Assembly (NCBI GenBank): GCA_947465645.1
Contig: CANIBQ010000003.1
Coordinates: 1-64,000, forward strand
Length of the DNA: 64,000 bases
Direction: 5' to 3'
Origin: Acidobacteriota bacterium
Lineage (GTDB): Bacteria > Acidobacteriota > Vicinamibacteria > Vicinamibacterales > UBA2999
Positions 50,854-58,168 of this stretch are shown piece after piece. Numbering within the stretch: the first letter of the stretch is position 1; each line of letters opens with the position of its first letter. Position numbers and translations under genes: made by a program. The notes below the pieces were generated by a model. The model saw nothing but the letters and a program-made list of their open reading frames with translations, did no database searches and was not told the origin of the DNA.

Positions 50854-51273
50854 ATGAAAATGACACTCGGCTTCTTATTCGCTCTGCTGCTCGCATCGAT
50901 CCCCGCATCGGCGCACCATGCGTTTGCGGTGGAGTTCGATGCGAAGAACTGCTCCGACATCAGCGGAGTCCTCACCAAGGTGAATTACGAGAACCCGCAC
51001 GCGTACCTCTTCGTGGATGCGAAGGAGGGGGGCAGCGGGCCGGTGGTCGCCAAGACGTTCCAGCTCTCGTCGACGTCGAACCTGAAACGTGGCGGCGCCA
51101 CGCTGCCGGTCCTGAACGCCAGCCTCGGCAAGGAAGTCGTTGTCAGGGGCTGCGCATCGAGGAACGGCGAGGACAACCGCTACGCGGCGTCGTTCATCAA
51201 GCTCGCCGATGGCACCGTGCAGAGGCTCGGCCAGGACGTCGAAGGCATCTTCGGCACCAAGATCTGGAGATAG
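50854..51273 (+). CDS. DUF6152 family small secreted protein
   Basis: 139 residues from ATG 50854 with TTGGAGG upstream. The signal peptide ends ASIPASA and the mature protein begins HHAFAVEFDAKNCSD. The core is ISGVLTKVNYENPHAYLFVDAKEG, an added loop, LKRGGATLPVLNASLGKEVVVRGCASRNGEDNRYAASF. Two Cys (KNCSD and RGCAS) could form a disulfide not present in the other copies. His-His and Asn-Pro-His are kept. The partner gene begins 2 bp after its stop. Confidence 0.88.
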   Translation: MKMTLGFLFALLLASIPASAHHAFAVEFDAKNCSDISGVLTKVNYENPHAYLFVDAKEGGSGPVVAKTFQLSSTSNLKRGGATLPVLNASLGKEVVVRGCASRNGEDNRYAASFIKLADGTVQRLGQDVEGIFGTKIWR

Positions 51274-51275
51274 CC

Positions 51276-52160
51276 ATGAACAGGTACATGGGCGCGCTGC
51301 TGGCGGCGACCCTCGTGCTGCCGATCGCAGCCGCTGCGCAGGATCCCGCGGGCGGGGCAGGCCCCTCGACTCCGCTCGGGACAGGCCCCTCGACTTCGCT
51401 CGGGGCAGGCAACCAGACGTTCGTCGAGGCTCGCGGCAGCGTCAAGCCGGTGCCGCTGCCCCCTGGCGGCCCGACGCCGCGGATGTCGGACGGCAAACCC
51501 GACCTCTCAGGCGTGTGGTTTCCCGGGCCGACCGGCAAGGCGAATGCCTGGAGCACGGAGCGTGAGGCACCGCAGAAACAAGACCCGATCCCGTTTCAGC
51601 CGTGGGCTCAGGCCAAGTACGACAGCCTGACGCGGGTCGACCTGGAACTCGCCAGCCCCAACGTCAACTGCACGCCCGTCGGCACGCCCGGGATGTTTAC
51701 CGACAACGCCTACGTGCATCAGATCAGCACCAAGCCCGGGCAGCTCATTCACCTGATCGAGAACAACAACCGGTGGCGCGTGATCCATACCGACGGGCGG
51801 CCGCACAAGCCGGCCGGCGAGCTGGAGCCCTTGTACTACGGCGACCAGACCGCCAGGTGGGAAGGCGACACGCTGGTGATCGACTCGATCTCGATCGACG
51901 AACGCGCCCACATTCAGGACGGCTGGTTCCACAGCGACCAACTGCACGTGATCGAGCGCCTGCGCCGCCCGTCGATGAACTACCTGGAGTACCAGTACAC
52001 GATTGAGGATCCGAAGGTCCTGACCAGCCCGTGGACATCGGCGTGGGAGAGGCTGTCGCTTTCGGTCAACAACGAAGATCTGACAGAGAACTTCTGCACC
52101 AACAACGAGAACGTCGACCAGCTCAGGAAGCTGCAGGGGATCGAGAAGAGCAAGAAGTAG
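51276..52160 (+). CDS. Secreted W-E-G-D-T-L-V-V family protein (DUF6152 partner)
   Basis: 294 residues from ATG 51276; the frame is open upstream within the DUF6152 gene. The signal peptide ends IAAAAQ. Residues about 28-44 (GPSTPLGTGPSTSLGAG) are encoded by two tandem 24-bp palindromic repeats inserted after the signal peptide. Landmarks are RMSDGKPDLSGVWFPG, IPFQPWAQAKYDS, VNCTPVGTPGMFTDN, RVIHTDGRPHKP, ARWEGDTLVIDSISIDERAHIQDG, LHVIERLRR, TIEDPKVLTSPW and NFCTNNEN. It follows its DUF6152 gene by 2 bp and converges with the ferredoxin gene at 52167. Confidence 0.85.
   Translation: MNRYMGALLAATLVLPIAAAAQDPAGGAGPSTPLGTGPSTSLGAGNQTFVEARGSVKPVPLPPGGPTPRMSDGKPDLSGVWFPGPTGKANAWSTEREAPQKQDPIPFQPWAQAKYDSLTRVDLELASPNVNCTPVGTPGMFTDNAYVHQISTKPGQLIHLIENNNRWRVIHTDGRPHKPAGELEPLYYGDQTARWEGDTLVIDSISIDERAHIQDGWFHSDQLHVIERLRRPSMNYLEYQYTIEDPKVLTSPWTSAWERLSLSVNNEDLTENFCTNNENVDQLRKLQGIEKSKK
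51361..51406. repeat. Two tandem 22-bp palindromic repeats (24-bp period), inside a gene
   Basis: Copies at 51361-51382 and 51385-51406, each with arms GCCCC/GGGGC (the first has GGGAC) and core TCGACTYCGCTC, spaced by AG. They are the same element as at 58345 and 56552 and the reverse of 20741. They add in-frame codons to the linker behind the signal peptide of the 51276 protein. Confidence 0.75.
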
Positions 52161-52166
52161 TCAACT

Positions 52167-52643
52167 TCAAGTCTCAATTGCCGCCGCCAGCTTCACCGCC
52201 TGGACGATCTCTGGATACGAGGCACAGCGGCAGAGATTTCCGGACAGGTAGTGGCGGATCTGATCGTCGGTGGGATGCGGGTGCTGCTCGAGCAGTTCTT
52301 TCGTCATGAGCACCATGCCAGGGGTGCAGAAGCCGCACTGAAACGCGCCCTTTGCCACGAAGGCCTGCTGCACGGGATGGAGGACGCCGTCCTTCGCCAG
52401 TCCTTCCACCGTCACGAGGTCGGATCCGTCCACGAACGCCGCGAGATAGAGGCACCCTGACACCGCGGTGCCGTCGACCAGCACGGTGCAGCAGCCGCAC
52501 AGGCCCTGCGCGCAGCTCTCGCGCGCGCCGAGCAGCGCGCACTCGCGCTGCAGCACCTCGACCAGCGTCTCGTAGACCGCGATCCGGGCGCTGACCGCGC
52601 GGCCGTTCAGCGTGAAACGGATGGTGCGCGTGTCGTCGGTCAT
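52167..52643 (-). CDS. [2Fe-2S] subunit of a three-subunit molybdenum hydroxylase (CoxS-like)
   Basis: 158 residues from ATG 52643 (the frame extends 24 codons upstream). Iron-sulfur ligands are complete: Cys44, Cys49, Cys52, Cys64 and Cys103, Cys106, Cys138, Cys140. It is the small electron-transfer subunit of a xanthine-dehydrogenase/CO-dehydrogenase-type enzyme. It is the last gene of the minus-strand set CoxG-like, FAD subunit, Mo subunit, Fe-S subunit, with a 108-bp gap after the Mo-subunit gene. It has no signal peptide, so this enzyme is cytoplasmic, unlike the Tat-exported pair at 26728-29504. Confidence 0.92.
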   Translation of the reverse strand: MTDDTRTIRFTLNGRAVSARIAVYETLVEVLQRECALLGARESCAQGLCGCCTVLVDGTAVSGCLYLAAFVDGSDLVTVEGLAKDGVLHPVQQAFVAKGAFQCGFCTPGMVLMTKELLEQHPHPTDDQIRHYLSGNLCRCASYPEIVQAVKLAAAIET

Positions 52644-52751
52644 CTTGTGGGCCGTCCGGACTGATTGAGTACGAGGCACAACAAGCCTCCAAGCGCGGTC
52701 AGCGGGCCGCGACAACGGAGCGGCCCGGAAGTGATCACGAGATACATACCA

Positions 52752-55097
52752 TTAGTCTCCCAGGGGGCGGTTGTCGGCCTCGCGAATGGCCCGAAGCACG
52801 CGCTCCGGCGTCAGCGGCAAGTCGTAGACGATGACCCCGAGCGCGTCGTAGAGCGCATTGGCGATCGCCGGCGACGGGCTGAACACACCGGTCTCTCCCA
52901 CGCCCTTCGCGCCGTACGGACCGTTCCGGTGCGGCTCTTCGACGTATCCCGCCGAGATGTCGGCCGGCACGTCGAGGAAGCCCGGAATCTTGTAATCCGC
53001 GAGGCTTGCATTCACGACCTGGCCATCGCTGAAGACCATTTCCTCGAACAGCGTGAACCCGACCTGCATGATCGCCGCGCCGGTGAGCTGGCGATCGACC
53101 GATCCCGGGTTGATCGCCCGTCCCACGTCCGCCACGTTCACGAGCTTGGTCACGGTGATCCGGCCGGTCTCGGTGTCGACCTCGATTTCGGCGCCGGCGC
53201 CGCCGAGCATCCAGTAGGGCGTCACGTCTGGAGACTGCCCGGTGACTGGATCCTGCTTCTTGTGCGGCGGCGCGTACGAGCCGGCGCCGACGATGGTGCC
53301 CGCCTGCATGGCGAAGCGGGCGAGCATCACCTCGCGCATGGTCATGCGGGCGCCGCGGCTCGAGACGACCTCGGCATCCACGCACTCGAGGTCTGACGGA
53401 TCGGCGTCGAGCGACGCCGCCGCGATGCGAAACACCTGCGCGCGAACGTCCTCGGCCGCCGCGCGCACGGCGTTGCCCATGTGGAACGTCGATCTGGAGC
53501 CGAGCGTGGCCATGTCGTACGGCGTCACGTCGGTGTCTGGACGAACGACCCGTACTGATTCAACCGGAATGCCCAGCACCTCGGCCACGATCTGCGCCAT
53601 CGCGGTGTCCGACCCCTGGCCCATGTCTACAGTGCCGCAGTGCAGCACGCAGCTCCCGTCTCCGTTCAGCAGCACGATCGCCACCGACGTGGTCGGCGAG
53701 ATGCAGGCCTTGAGGCCGATTCCCAGCCCGCGGCCGCGGCGAATGATGCCGGATCCACGGTCGAAGGGACGCGTCCAGTCCATCCGCTTTTCCAGCAGAT
53801 CGAGCACGGCGTCGATCTCCATGTCTGAGATGATCGTGCCCGTCGCGTGCGGACGACCCTCGCGCAGGACGTTGCGGCGGCGGAACGCCAGCGGATCGAT
53901 GCCCATCTCGCGGGCGATGATGTCGGCCTGACGCTCGTAGGCCCAGACGAGCTGCGAGATGCCGAAGCCTCGCAGCGCGCCTGCCGGCGGGTGGTTCGTG
54001 TAGACGGCGTAGTTGTCGAGCGCGACGTGCTCGATGTCGTACGGGCCGGCGGCGGTAAAGCCAGACTTCTGCGTGACGCGCGGTCCGATGTCGGCGTAGG
54101 CGCCGCCGTTCCAGTAGGTCTCGACCTCGCGGGCGATCATGCGGCCGTCGTTCTTGACGCCGGTCTTGATACGCACGGTCGCGCCGTGCTTCGTGATCGT
54201 GTAGAACTGTTCGTCCATCGACAGCGCGATGCGCACGGGCTTGCCGACCAGGAGCGCGCAGACGGCCACGAGCGCTTCGAGCTTGATGTACAGCTTCGCG
54301 CCGAAGCCGCCGCCGAGGAACGCGGTGCGGACGCGAACGCGGTTCTCCGCCCACCCGAGCAGCCGGCTCACTTCCGCCCGGACAAACGACGGGCTCTGCG
54401 ACGCCGTGTGGATCGTGATGCCGTCGCCGTTCTTCTCAGCCAGCGATACCAGCGGCTCGAAGGTCGCGTGTGTCACCTTGCCGGTGCGGAACGTGTGCTC
54501 GAAGATGCGATCGGCCTCGGCGAATCCTTTCGCCACGTCGCCGCGGCGGACGCGCGCGTCGAGCGCCACGTTGGTGCCAGACCGCCCGCCGAGGTGCTTG
54601 AGATCGGTGAACATGCCCGCCGGCTTCAACACGTCGTGGATGACCGGCGCATCCGGGCGGGCCGCCGCGATCTCGTCGAACACCGCGTCGAGCGGCTCGT
54701 ACTCGACCTGAATGAGGTCCGCGGCCTCTTCCGCAATGTGCGGGTCGGTGGCCAACGCGACTGCCACCGGCTCGCCCACGTGGCGAACCTTGCCGTGCGC
54801 GAGGATCGGCTGGTCGTGAAAGGCGGGCCCGTAGTACGGATTCGGCACCAGCGTCATCACGTCCTGGATGGTGATCACGGCGTGCACGCCCTCGAGGGCG
54901 AGGGCGGCGCTCGCATCGATGCCGACGATGCGTCCGTGGGCGAGTGCGCTGCGATGGATCTTGCCGTACAGCATCCCGGGCAGGCGCAGGTGATGGATGT
55001 ACTCGACGCTGCCGGTGACCTTGGCGCGGCCTTCCAGGCGCGACACCGACTGGCCCACGCTGCGAAGGTCGATCTTCGGTGGTGCGGCGGTGCTCAT
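52752..55097 (-). CDS. Molybdopterin large subunit of a cytoplasmic xanthine-dehydrogenase-family enzyme (CoxL/XdhA-like)
   Basis: 781 residues. It has the hydroxylase arrangement SRLEGRAKVTGSVEYIHHLRLPGMLYGKIHRS, GEPVAVALATD, FLGGGFGAKLYIKLEALVA, HPPAGALRGFGISQ, GTVDMGQGSDTAMAQI and catalytic Glu at about 735 in AKGVGETGVFSP. The true CO-dehydrogenase loop (AYxCSFR) is not present at the active site, so CO oxidation is unlikely; an aromatic, purine or aldehyde substrate fits better. It overlaps the FAD-subunit gene by 4 bp. Confidence 0.92.
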   Translation of the reverse strand: MSTAAPPKIDLRSVGQSVSRLEGRAKVTGSVEYIHHLRLPGMLYGKIHRSALAHGRIVGIDASAALALEGVHAVITIQDVMTLVPNPYYGPAFHDQPILAHGKVRHVGEPVAVALATDPHIAEEAADLIQVEYEPLDAVFDEIAAARPDAPVIHDVLKPAGMFTDLKHLGGRSGTNVALDARVRRGDVAKGFAEADRIFEHTFRTGKVTHATFEPLVSLAEKNGDGITIHTASQSPSFVRAEVSRLLGWAENRVRVRTAFLGGGFGAKLYIKLEALVAVCALLVGKPVRIALSMDEQFYTITKHGATVRIKTGVKNDGRMIAREVETYWNGGAYADIGPRVTQKSGFTAAGPYDIEHVALDNYAVYTNHPPAGALRGFGISQLVWAYERQADIIAREMGIDPLAFRRRNVLREGRPHATGTIISDMEIDAVLDLLEKRMDWTRPFDRGSGIIRRGRGLGIGLKACISPTTSVAIVLLNGDGSCVLHCGTVDMGQGSDTAMAQIVAEVLGIPVESVRVVRPDTDVTPYDMATLGSRSTFHMGNAVRAAAEDVRAQVFRIAAASLDADPSDLECVDAEVVSSRGARMTMREVMLARFAMQAGTIVGAGSYAPPHKKQDPVTGQSPDVTPYWMLGGAGAEIEVDTETGRITVTKLVNVADVGRAINPGSVDRQLTGAAIMQVGFTLFEEMVFSDGQVVNASLADYKIPGFLDVPADISAGYVEEPHRNGPYGAKGVGETGVFSPSPAIANALYDALGVIVYDLPLTPERVLRAIREADNRPLGD

Positions 55098-55972
55098 TCG
55101 GTCCGTCTCCCAGGGGCGTGCAAGGCGTCCGCGAGCGCGCGGCGCGTGTGCACCCGCACCATCTCACGCTTGTACGCGGCGCTGCCGCGGATGTCGGCCA
55201 TCGGTTCGATCGAGTCGGCCGCTAGGTCCGCCGCCGCCGCAAACGTCTGTGGCGTCGGCGCGGCGCCCACGAGCGCCGATTCGGCGTCGGCCACGCGCAG
55301 AGGGCGTTCCGTGGCCGCGCTGACCGCTACCCGCGCCTCCGCGATCCGACCCGCGTCGGTGCGGTACCACACGGCGACGCCGACCGACGGCCAGTCGTCT
55401 GCCGACAGCGCCGCGAACTTCGCGTATGAGGTGTGCACACCCGTTGGCTGGGCAGGGATCTCGATGTCGGTGATCAGCTCGTCGCGCGCGATCGAAAGCT
55501 GGTAATAGCCGACGAAGAGGTCGCCGACGTCGATCCAGCGCTCGCCGCGCCGGCTCACCGCGCGGACGCGCGCCCCGAGCGTCAGCAGAATCGGCGGCAG
55601 ATCCATGTGCGGATCGCCATGCGCGAGGTGTCCGCCCAGCGTCGCCACGTTGCGGATGCGCACGTTCGAGAGCGTGCGAAGCGCCCGGCTCATCACCGGA
55701 AGAGCGGCGGCAATCCGCGGCGATCGCTCCAGTTCGGTCAGCGTCGTCATCGCGCCGATCGTGAGGCCCCCGCCTGCGTCCTGGCGCACGCCGCGCAAGG
55801 CGCCGTTCACGCGGCGCAGGCTGACGAGGCGAACCGGCTGAAAGAGCCGCGCCTTCATCATCAGCATCAGCGCGGTGCCGCCGGCAATCGCCCGCACCGC
55901 CGCGTCGTCCGGGTCCAGGGAGGCGACGGCCTCGTCGACGGTGGCCGGTTCCACCAGCTCGAAGTTCTTCAT
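55094..55972 (-). CDS. FAD-binding subunit of the molybdenum hydroxylase (CoxM-like)
   Basis: 292 residues. FAD-binding segments are AIAGGTALMLMMKARLFQP (34-52) and TIGAMTTLTELERSP and NVRIRNVATLGGHLAHGDPHMDLPPILLTLGARV, which correspond to the two conserved FAD motifs of the vanillyl-alcohol-oxidase fold. The C-terminal CO-dehydrogenase flavoprotein domain runs from about 180. It passes electrons from the Fe-S subunit to the acceptor. It overlaps both neighbours by 4 bp (ATGA). Confidence 0.92.
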   Translation of the reverse strand: MKNFELVEPATVDEAVASLDPDDAAVRAIAGGTALMLMMKARLFQPVRLVSLRRVNGALRGVRQDAGGGLTIGAMTTLTELERSPRIAAALPVMSRALRTLSNVRIRNVATLGGHLAHGDPHMDLPPILLTLGARVRAVSRRGERWIDVGDLFVGYYQLSIARDELITDIEIPAQPTGVHTSYAKFAALSADDWPSVGVAVWYRTDAGRIAEARVAVSAATERPLRVADAESALVGAAPTPQTFAAAADLAADSIEPMADIRGSAAYKREMVRVHTRRALADALHAPGRRTE

Positions 55973-56472
55973 GCCGGCCCTTCTGCGTCGCCCCGCTCGA
56001 TCGCGCCGCCCTCGATCGCGCCGTCCTCGATCTCTTTCTTCAGGTTCGCGCCGAACTCACGTGCCATCTTTGCGCTCGTCGCCTTGAAGACCGGCTGGCC
56101 GAGGCCCCCGAGCCTGCCCGTCAAGCCGACCTCGGTGGCGTAGCGCAGCGTCGTGCGGCGTTCGCCGGTTTCTTCCAGATTCAGGCGGGCGGTGGCGACG
56201 ACGTGGCCGGCCAGCCCCACCGCGTCGCCGGTAATCTTTGCCTCGAGCGTCTCCGGCGCGTCAATCCTGGTGACGTCGATGGTCACGTTGAAACTCAACT
56301 TCATGAAAGCCACCTGGCTGGTGAGCACGGCCGTGTACCGGTCGGGTGAGAGCTCGCGCAGGTCGTGACATCCGGGGATGCAGCGCGCCAGGCGCATGGG
56401 ATTCCGTACGACCGCGAACGCGGTCGCGCGATCGACATCAACTGTGATTTCTCCCGTGGTTTCGACCGCCAT
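55969..56472 (-). CDS. CoxG-like SRPBCC protein
   Basis: 167 residues. It has a START/SRPBCC fold typical of CoxG: FAVVRNPMRLARCIPGCHDLRELSPDRYTAVLTSQVAFMKLSFNVTIDV, then GDAVGLAGHVVATARLNLEE and a C-terminal helix with FGANLKKEIEDGAIEGGA. CoxG proteins tether or mature CO-dehydrogenase-type enzymes and can bind quinone or membrane. It is the first gene of the four-gene set. The C-terminal AIEGG/AIERG is a short nucleotide duplication. Confidence 0.88.
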   Translation of the reverse strand: MAVETTGEITVDVDRATAFAVVRNPMRLARCIPGCHDLRELSPDRYTAVLTSQVAFMKLSFNVTIDVTRIDAPETLEAKITGDAVGLAGHVVATARLNLEETGERRTTLRYATEVGLTGRLGGLGQPVFKATSAKMAREFGANLKKEIEDGAIEGGAIERGDAEGPA

Positions 56473-56530
56473 TGATTTAGCGATACCACGGTATTGAAGA
56501 TTGATCCACTGCCGCCGGGACGGGCATACA

Positions 56531-56632
56531 TGGGATCATGTCACACGCTGAGCGCTTCGACTCCGCTCAGGGCACGCGCCCCGGGCTCGCCGTTGTCATC
56601 TCGCCGCCCGTCTCGCTGATGAAAGACGTGCG
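56531..56632 (+). pseudogene. recQ 5' fragment with internal deletion
   Basis: The fragment opens with TGGGATCATGTC, identical to the recQ start region (58162-58173). It then jumps to a stretch reading RFDSAQGTRPGLAVVISPPVSLMKD, which corresponds to recQ residues about 60-84 (PFDSAQGRRPRLAVVISPLISLMKD), including the same 22-bp palindrome. About 50 codons, with the Walker A motif, are missing. The match fades after about 56632. It is a decayed second copy of the beginning of recQ, located 1.6 kb upstream of the intact gene. Confidence 0.75.
56552..56573. repeat. 22-bp palindromic repeat within the recQ 5' fragment
   Basis: Core TTCGACTCCGCTCA with arms GCGC/GGGC, differing from the recQ copy at 58345 at one position. 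It occupies the same place relative to recQ coding sequence as the copy in the intact gene, so it was inserted before the duplication of the recQ 5' region. Confidence 0.7.
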
Positions 56633-56806
56633 CACAAGGGAGGGGGCTTGCGTTGACCCTTGGGAGGCCGCTGCTGCTTCCTCAAAGCTTCCTGCGGCGA
56701 CGGCTGCGAGCGCGAGGATGTGTGACCGAGTCATGTGTCGGTATCGCTCGCGAGCCATGGAACACCGGACGTGGAGTCGTGGCATCCTAGATTAAGGGTC
56801 TCGCAC

Positions 56807-58018
56807 ATGGATATCGAAGCGTCGCTCCGATCGGGCAGGGGGCATGAGATGGCCGGGGCACTGGCGGCGGCCGAAGATGAGTACCGCCGCGTGCTCGACG
56901 CCGTCAGGGGAACCGAGTCGGGGGTCGAGCGCGAGGTGACAATCAACCTGGCGCGGCTCTGCGCCAACGATGGCCGGGAGTTCGAGGCACTCGCCCTCGC
57001 CACGTACGCGCGCGACGAGTCCGCCCGTGCGGGCGATCTCTGGCGGCTGGCCCTCGCCCAGATGCAGATGGCCAATGCCCTCGACGGGATTGAGGATTAC
57101 GCGAGCATCCCGGCCGTCCTCGACCGCGTCGAGCAGGCACTCGATCTGCTGGAACCCTGGCAGACCGCGCGGTTGCGCCTCTCCGTCGTGCTGCATCGGG
57201 CGCGCCTGGCCGCCAACCTCGGCGACGTCGATCGGGCTCGCGCGGATCTCGAGCGCGCGGACGTCGCCTCGCGTGCGGCCAACGGACAGCCGGTGCCGGC
57301 GCGCATCGCGTGGTTCGTGAACGTCGTCGCCCTCAACGCGGCAGGCCGCTTCGCCGAAGTGGAGCCGTGGCTCGAGAGGACGCCGCCGTCCGAGGGCATG
57401 GTCCGGCGCGAGCTCGAGTATGCCGAGCAGCGCGTCCGATGCCTGCTTGCCCTGCGTCCGACGCCGGACGGCGTCGAGGCCGCAGCCGCGCTCCTCGCCG
57501 CGCTCGGCGGCGCGCCGGTGGGCACCGTGGGAGCGGCCTGGCGGCTGCGGGCCGTGATCGATCTCGGCACCCGTCTGGCGAGCGTCGCCGGTGCATCCGA
57601 CCTCGCGCGGTCTGCGTGGGACCTGGCGGGCCACGCCATTCTGATCCGCCTGCGTCAGATCGAGAACGGCATGCGCGTGCTGCCTGAAGTGGCGGCTGCC
57701 GGAAACGAGGTGTTCGACCTGCTGACCGGGTATCGCGAGCGTTTCCGCGAGCGGCACGAGCAGTTGCTGCGCGAGGTGGCGGCCGCTCGCCCGTGGCCGC
57801 CGGTGGACGGCGAGATCATCGCCGTCGAGTCAGGCGTGGCCGTGGCGTGCGCGTGGTGCACACGCGTCCGCACCGTCGATGGACGTTGGGTGCCCATCCG
57901 CCAGTTCCTCCCGGAGGAGGGCGAACAGTTCACCCTGTCCCACGGCATCTGCAAAGCGTGCTGGCGACGGTCTGACGTAGCTCTCGATGTCTACGCGCGA
58001 ACGCGGACTGCCACCTGA
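56807..58018 (+). CDS. Helical-repeat protein with C-terminal double-CxxC motif
   Basis: 403 residues from ATG 56807. Residues 1-340 are alpha-helical with TPR-like pairs (AAAEDEYRRVLDAVRG, REVTINLARLCANDGREFEALALATYARDESARAGD, ADLERADVASRAANGQP). The C-terminal 50 residues are CAWCTRVRTVDGRWVPIRQFL...FTLSHGICKAC, the same CxxC-SHxxCxxC motif that ends the 31280 membrane protein and is seen at the end of many sensor kinases. There is no signal peptide. It is probably a cytoplasmic signalling or adaptor protein; the function is unknown. It lies between a recQ fragment and recQ itself. Confidence 0.72.
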   Translation: MDIEASLRSGRGHEMAGALAAAEDEYRRVLDAVRGTESGVEREVTINLARLCANDGREFEALALATYARDESARAGDLWRLALAQMQMANALDGIEDYASIPAVLDRVEQALDLLEPWQTARLRLSVVLHRARLAANLGDVDRARADLERADVASRAANGQPVPARIAWFVNVVALNAAGRFAEVEPWLERTPPSEGMVRRELEYAEQRVRCLLALRPTPDGVEAAAALLAALGGAPVGTVGAAWRLRAVIDLGTRLASVAGASDLARSAWDLAGHAILIRLRQIENGMRVLPEVAAAGNEVFDLLTGYRERFRERHEQLLREVAAARPWPPVDGEIIAVESGVAVACAWCTRVRTVDGRWVPIRQFLPEEGEQFTLSHGICKACWRRSDVALDVYARTRTAT

Positions 58019-58168
58019 GGACCGCTCAACGACCGCACGGACGCTCCTTGAAGTTGGCCGCACCTGGACACCCTGTGGCGCTGGGGAGTTCAGCCAGGGT
58101 CCGAGGGAGGTCTGCTCGCCGACGCGCCATCCCTCTTCCGATTCTCTTCGGGCCGCGGGCGTGGGATC

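Larger units (their letters stand above)
56473..56806. other. 334-bp intergenic region containing a recQ 5' fragment and a possible gene remnant
   Basis: Upstream of both the CoxG-like gene (minus) and the 56807 gene (plus), so it must contain their promoters. 56531-56632 resembles the 5' part of recQ. On the minus strand, 56725 downward starts MTRSHILALAAVAAGSFEEAAAASQ, a signal-peptide-like sequence without a continuing domain, possibly the start of a deleted exported gene. Nothing else is recognised. Confidence 0.45.

Noticed and set aside
52752..55097. Form I carbon monoxide dehydrogenase
   Set aside because: The gene order is cox-like, but the AYxCSFR active-site loop of true CO dehydrogenase is missing and the coxDEF maturation genes are absent.
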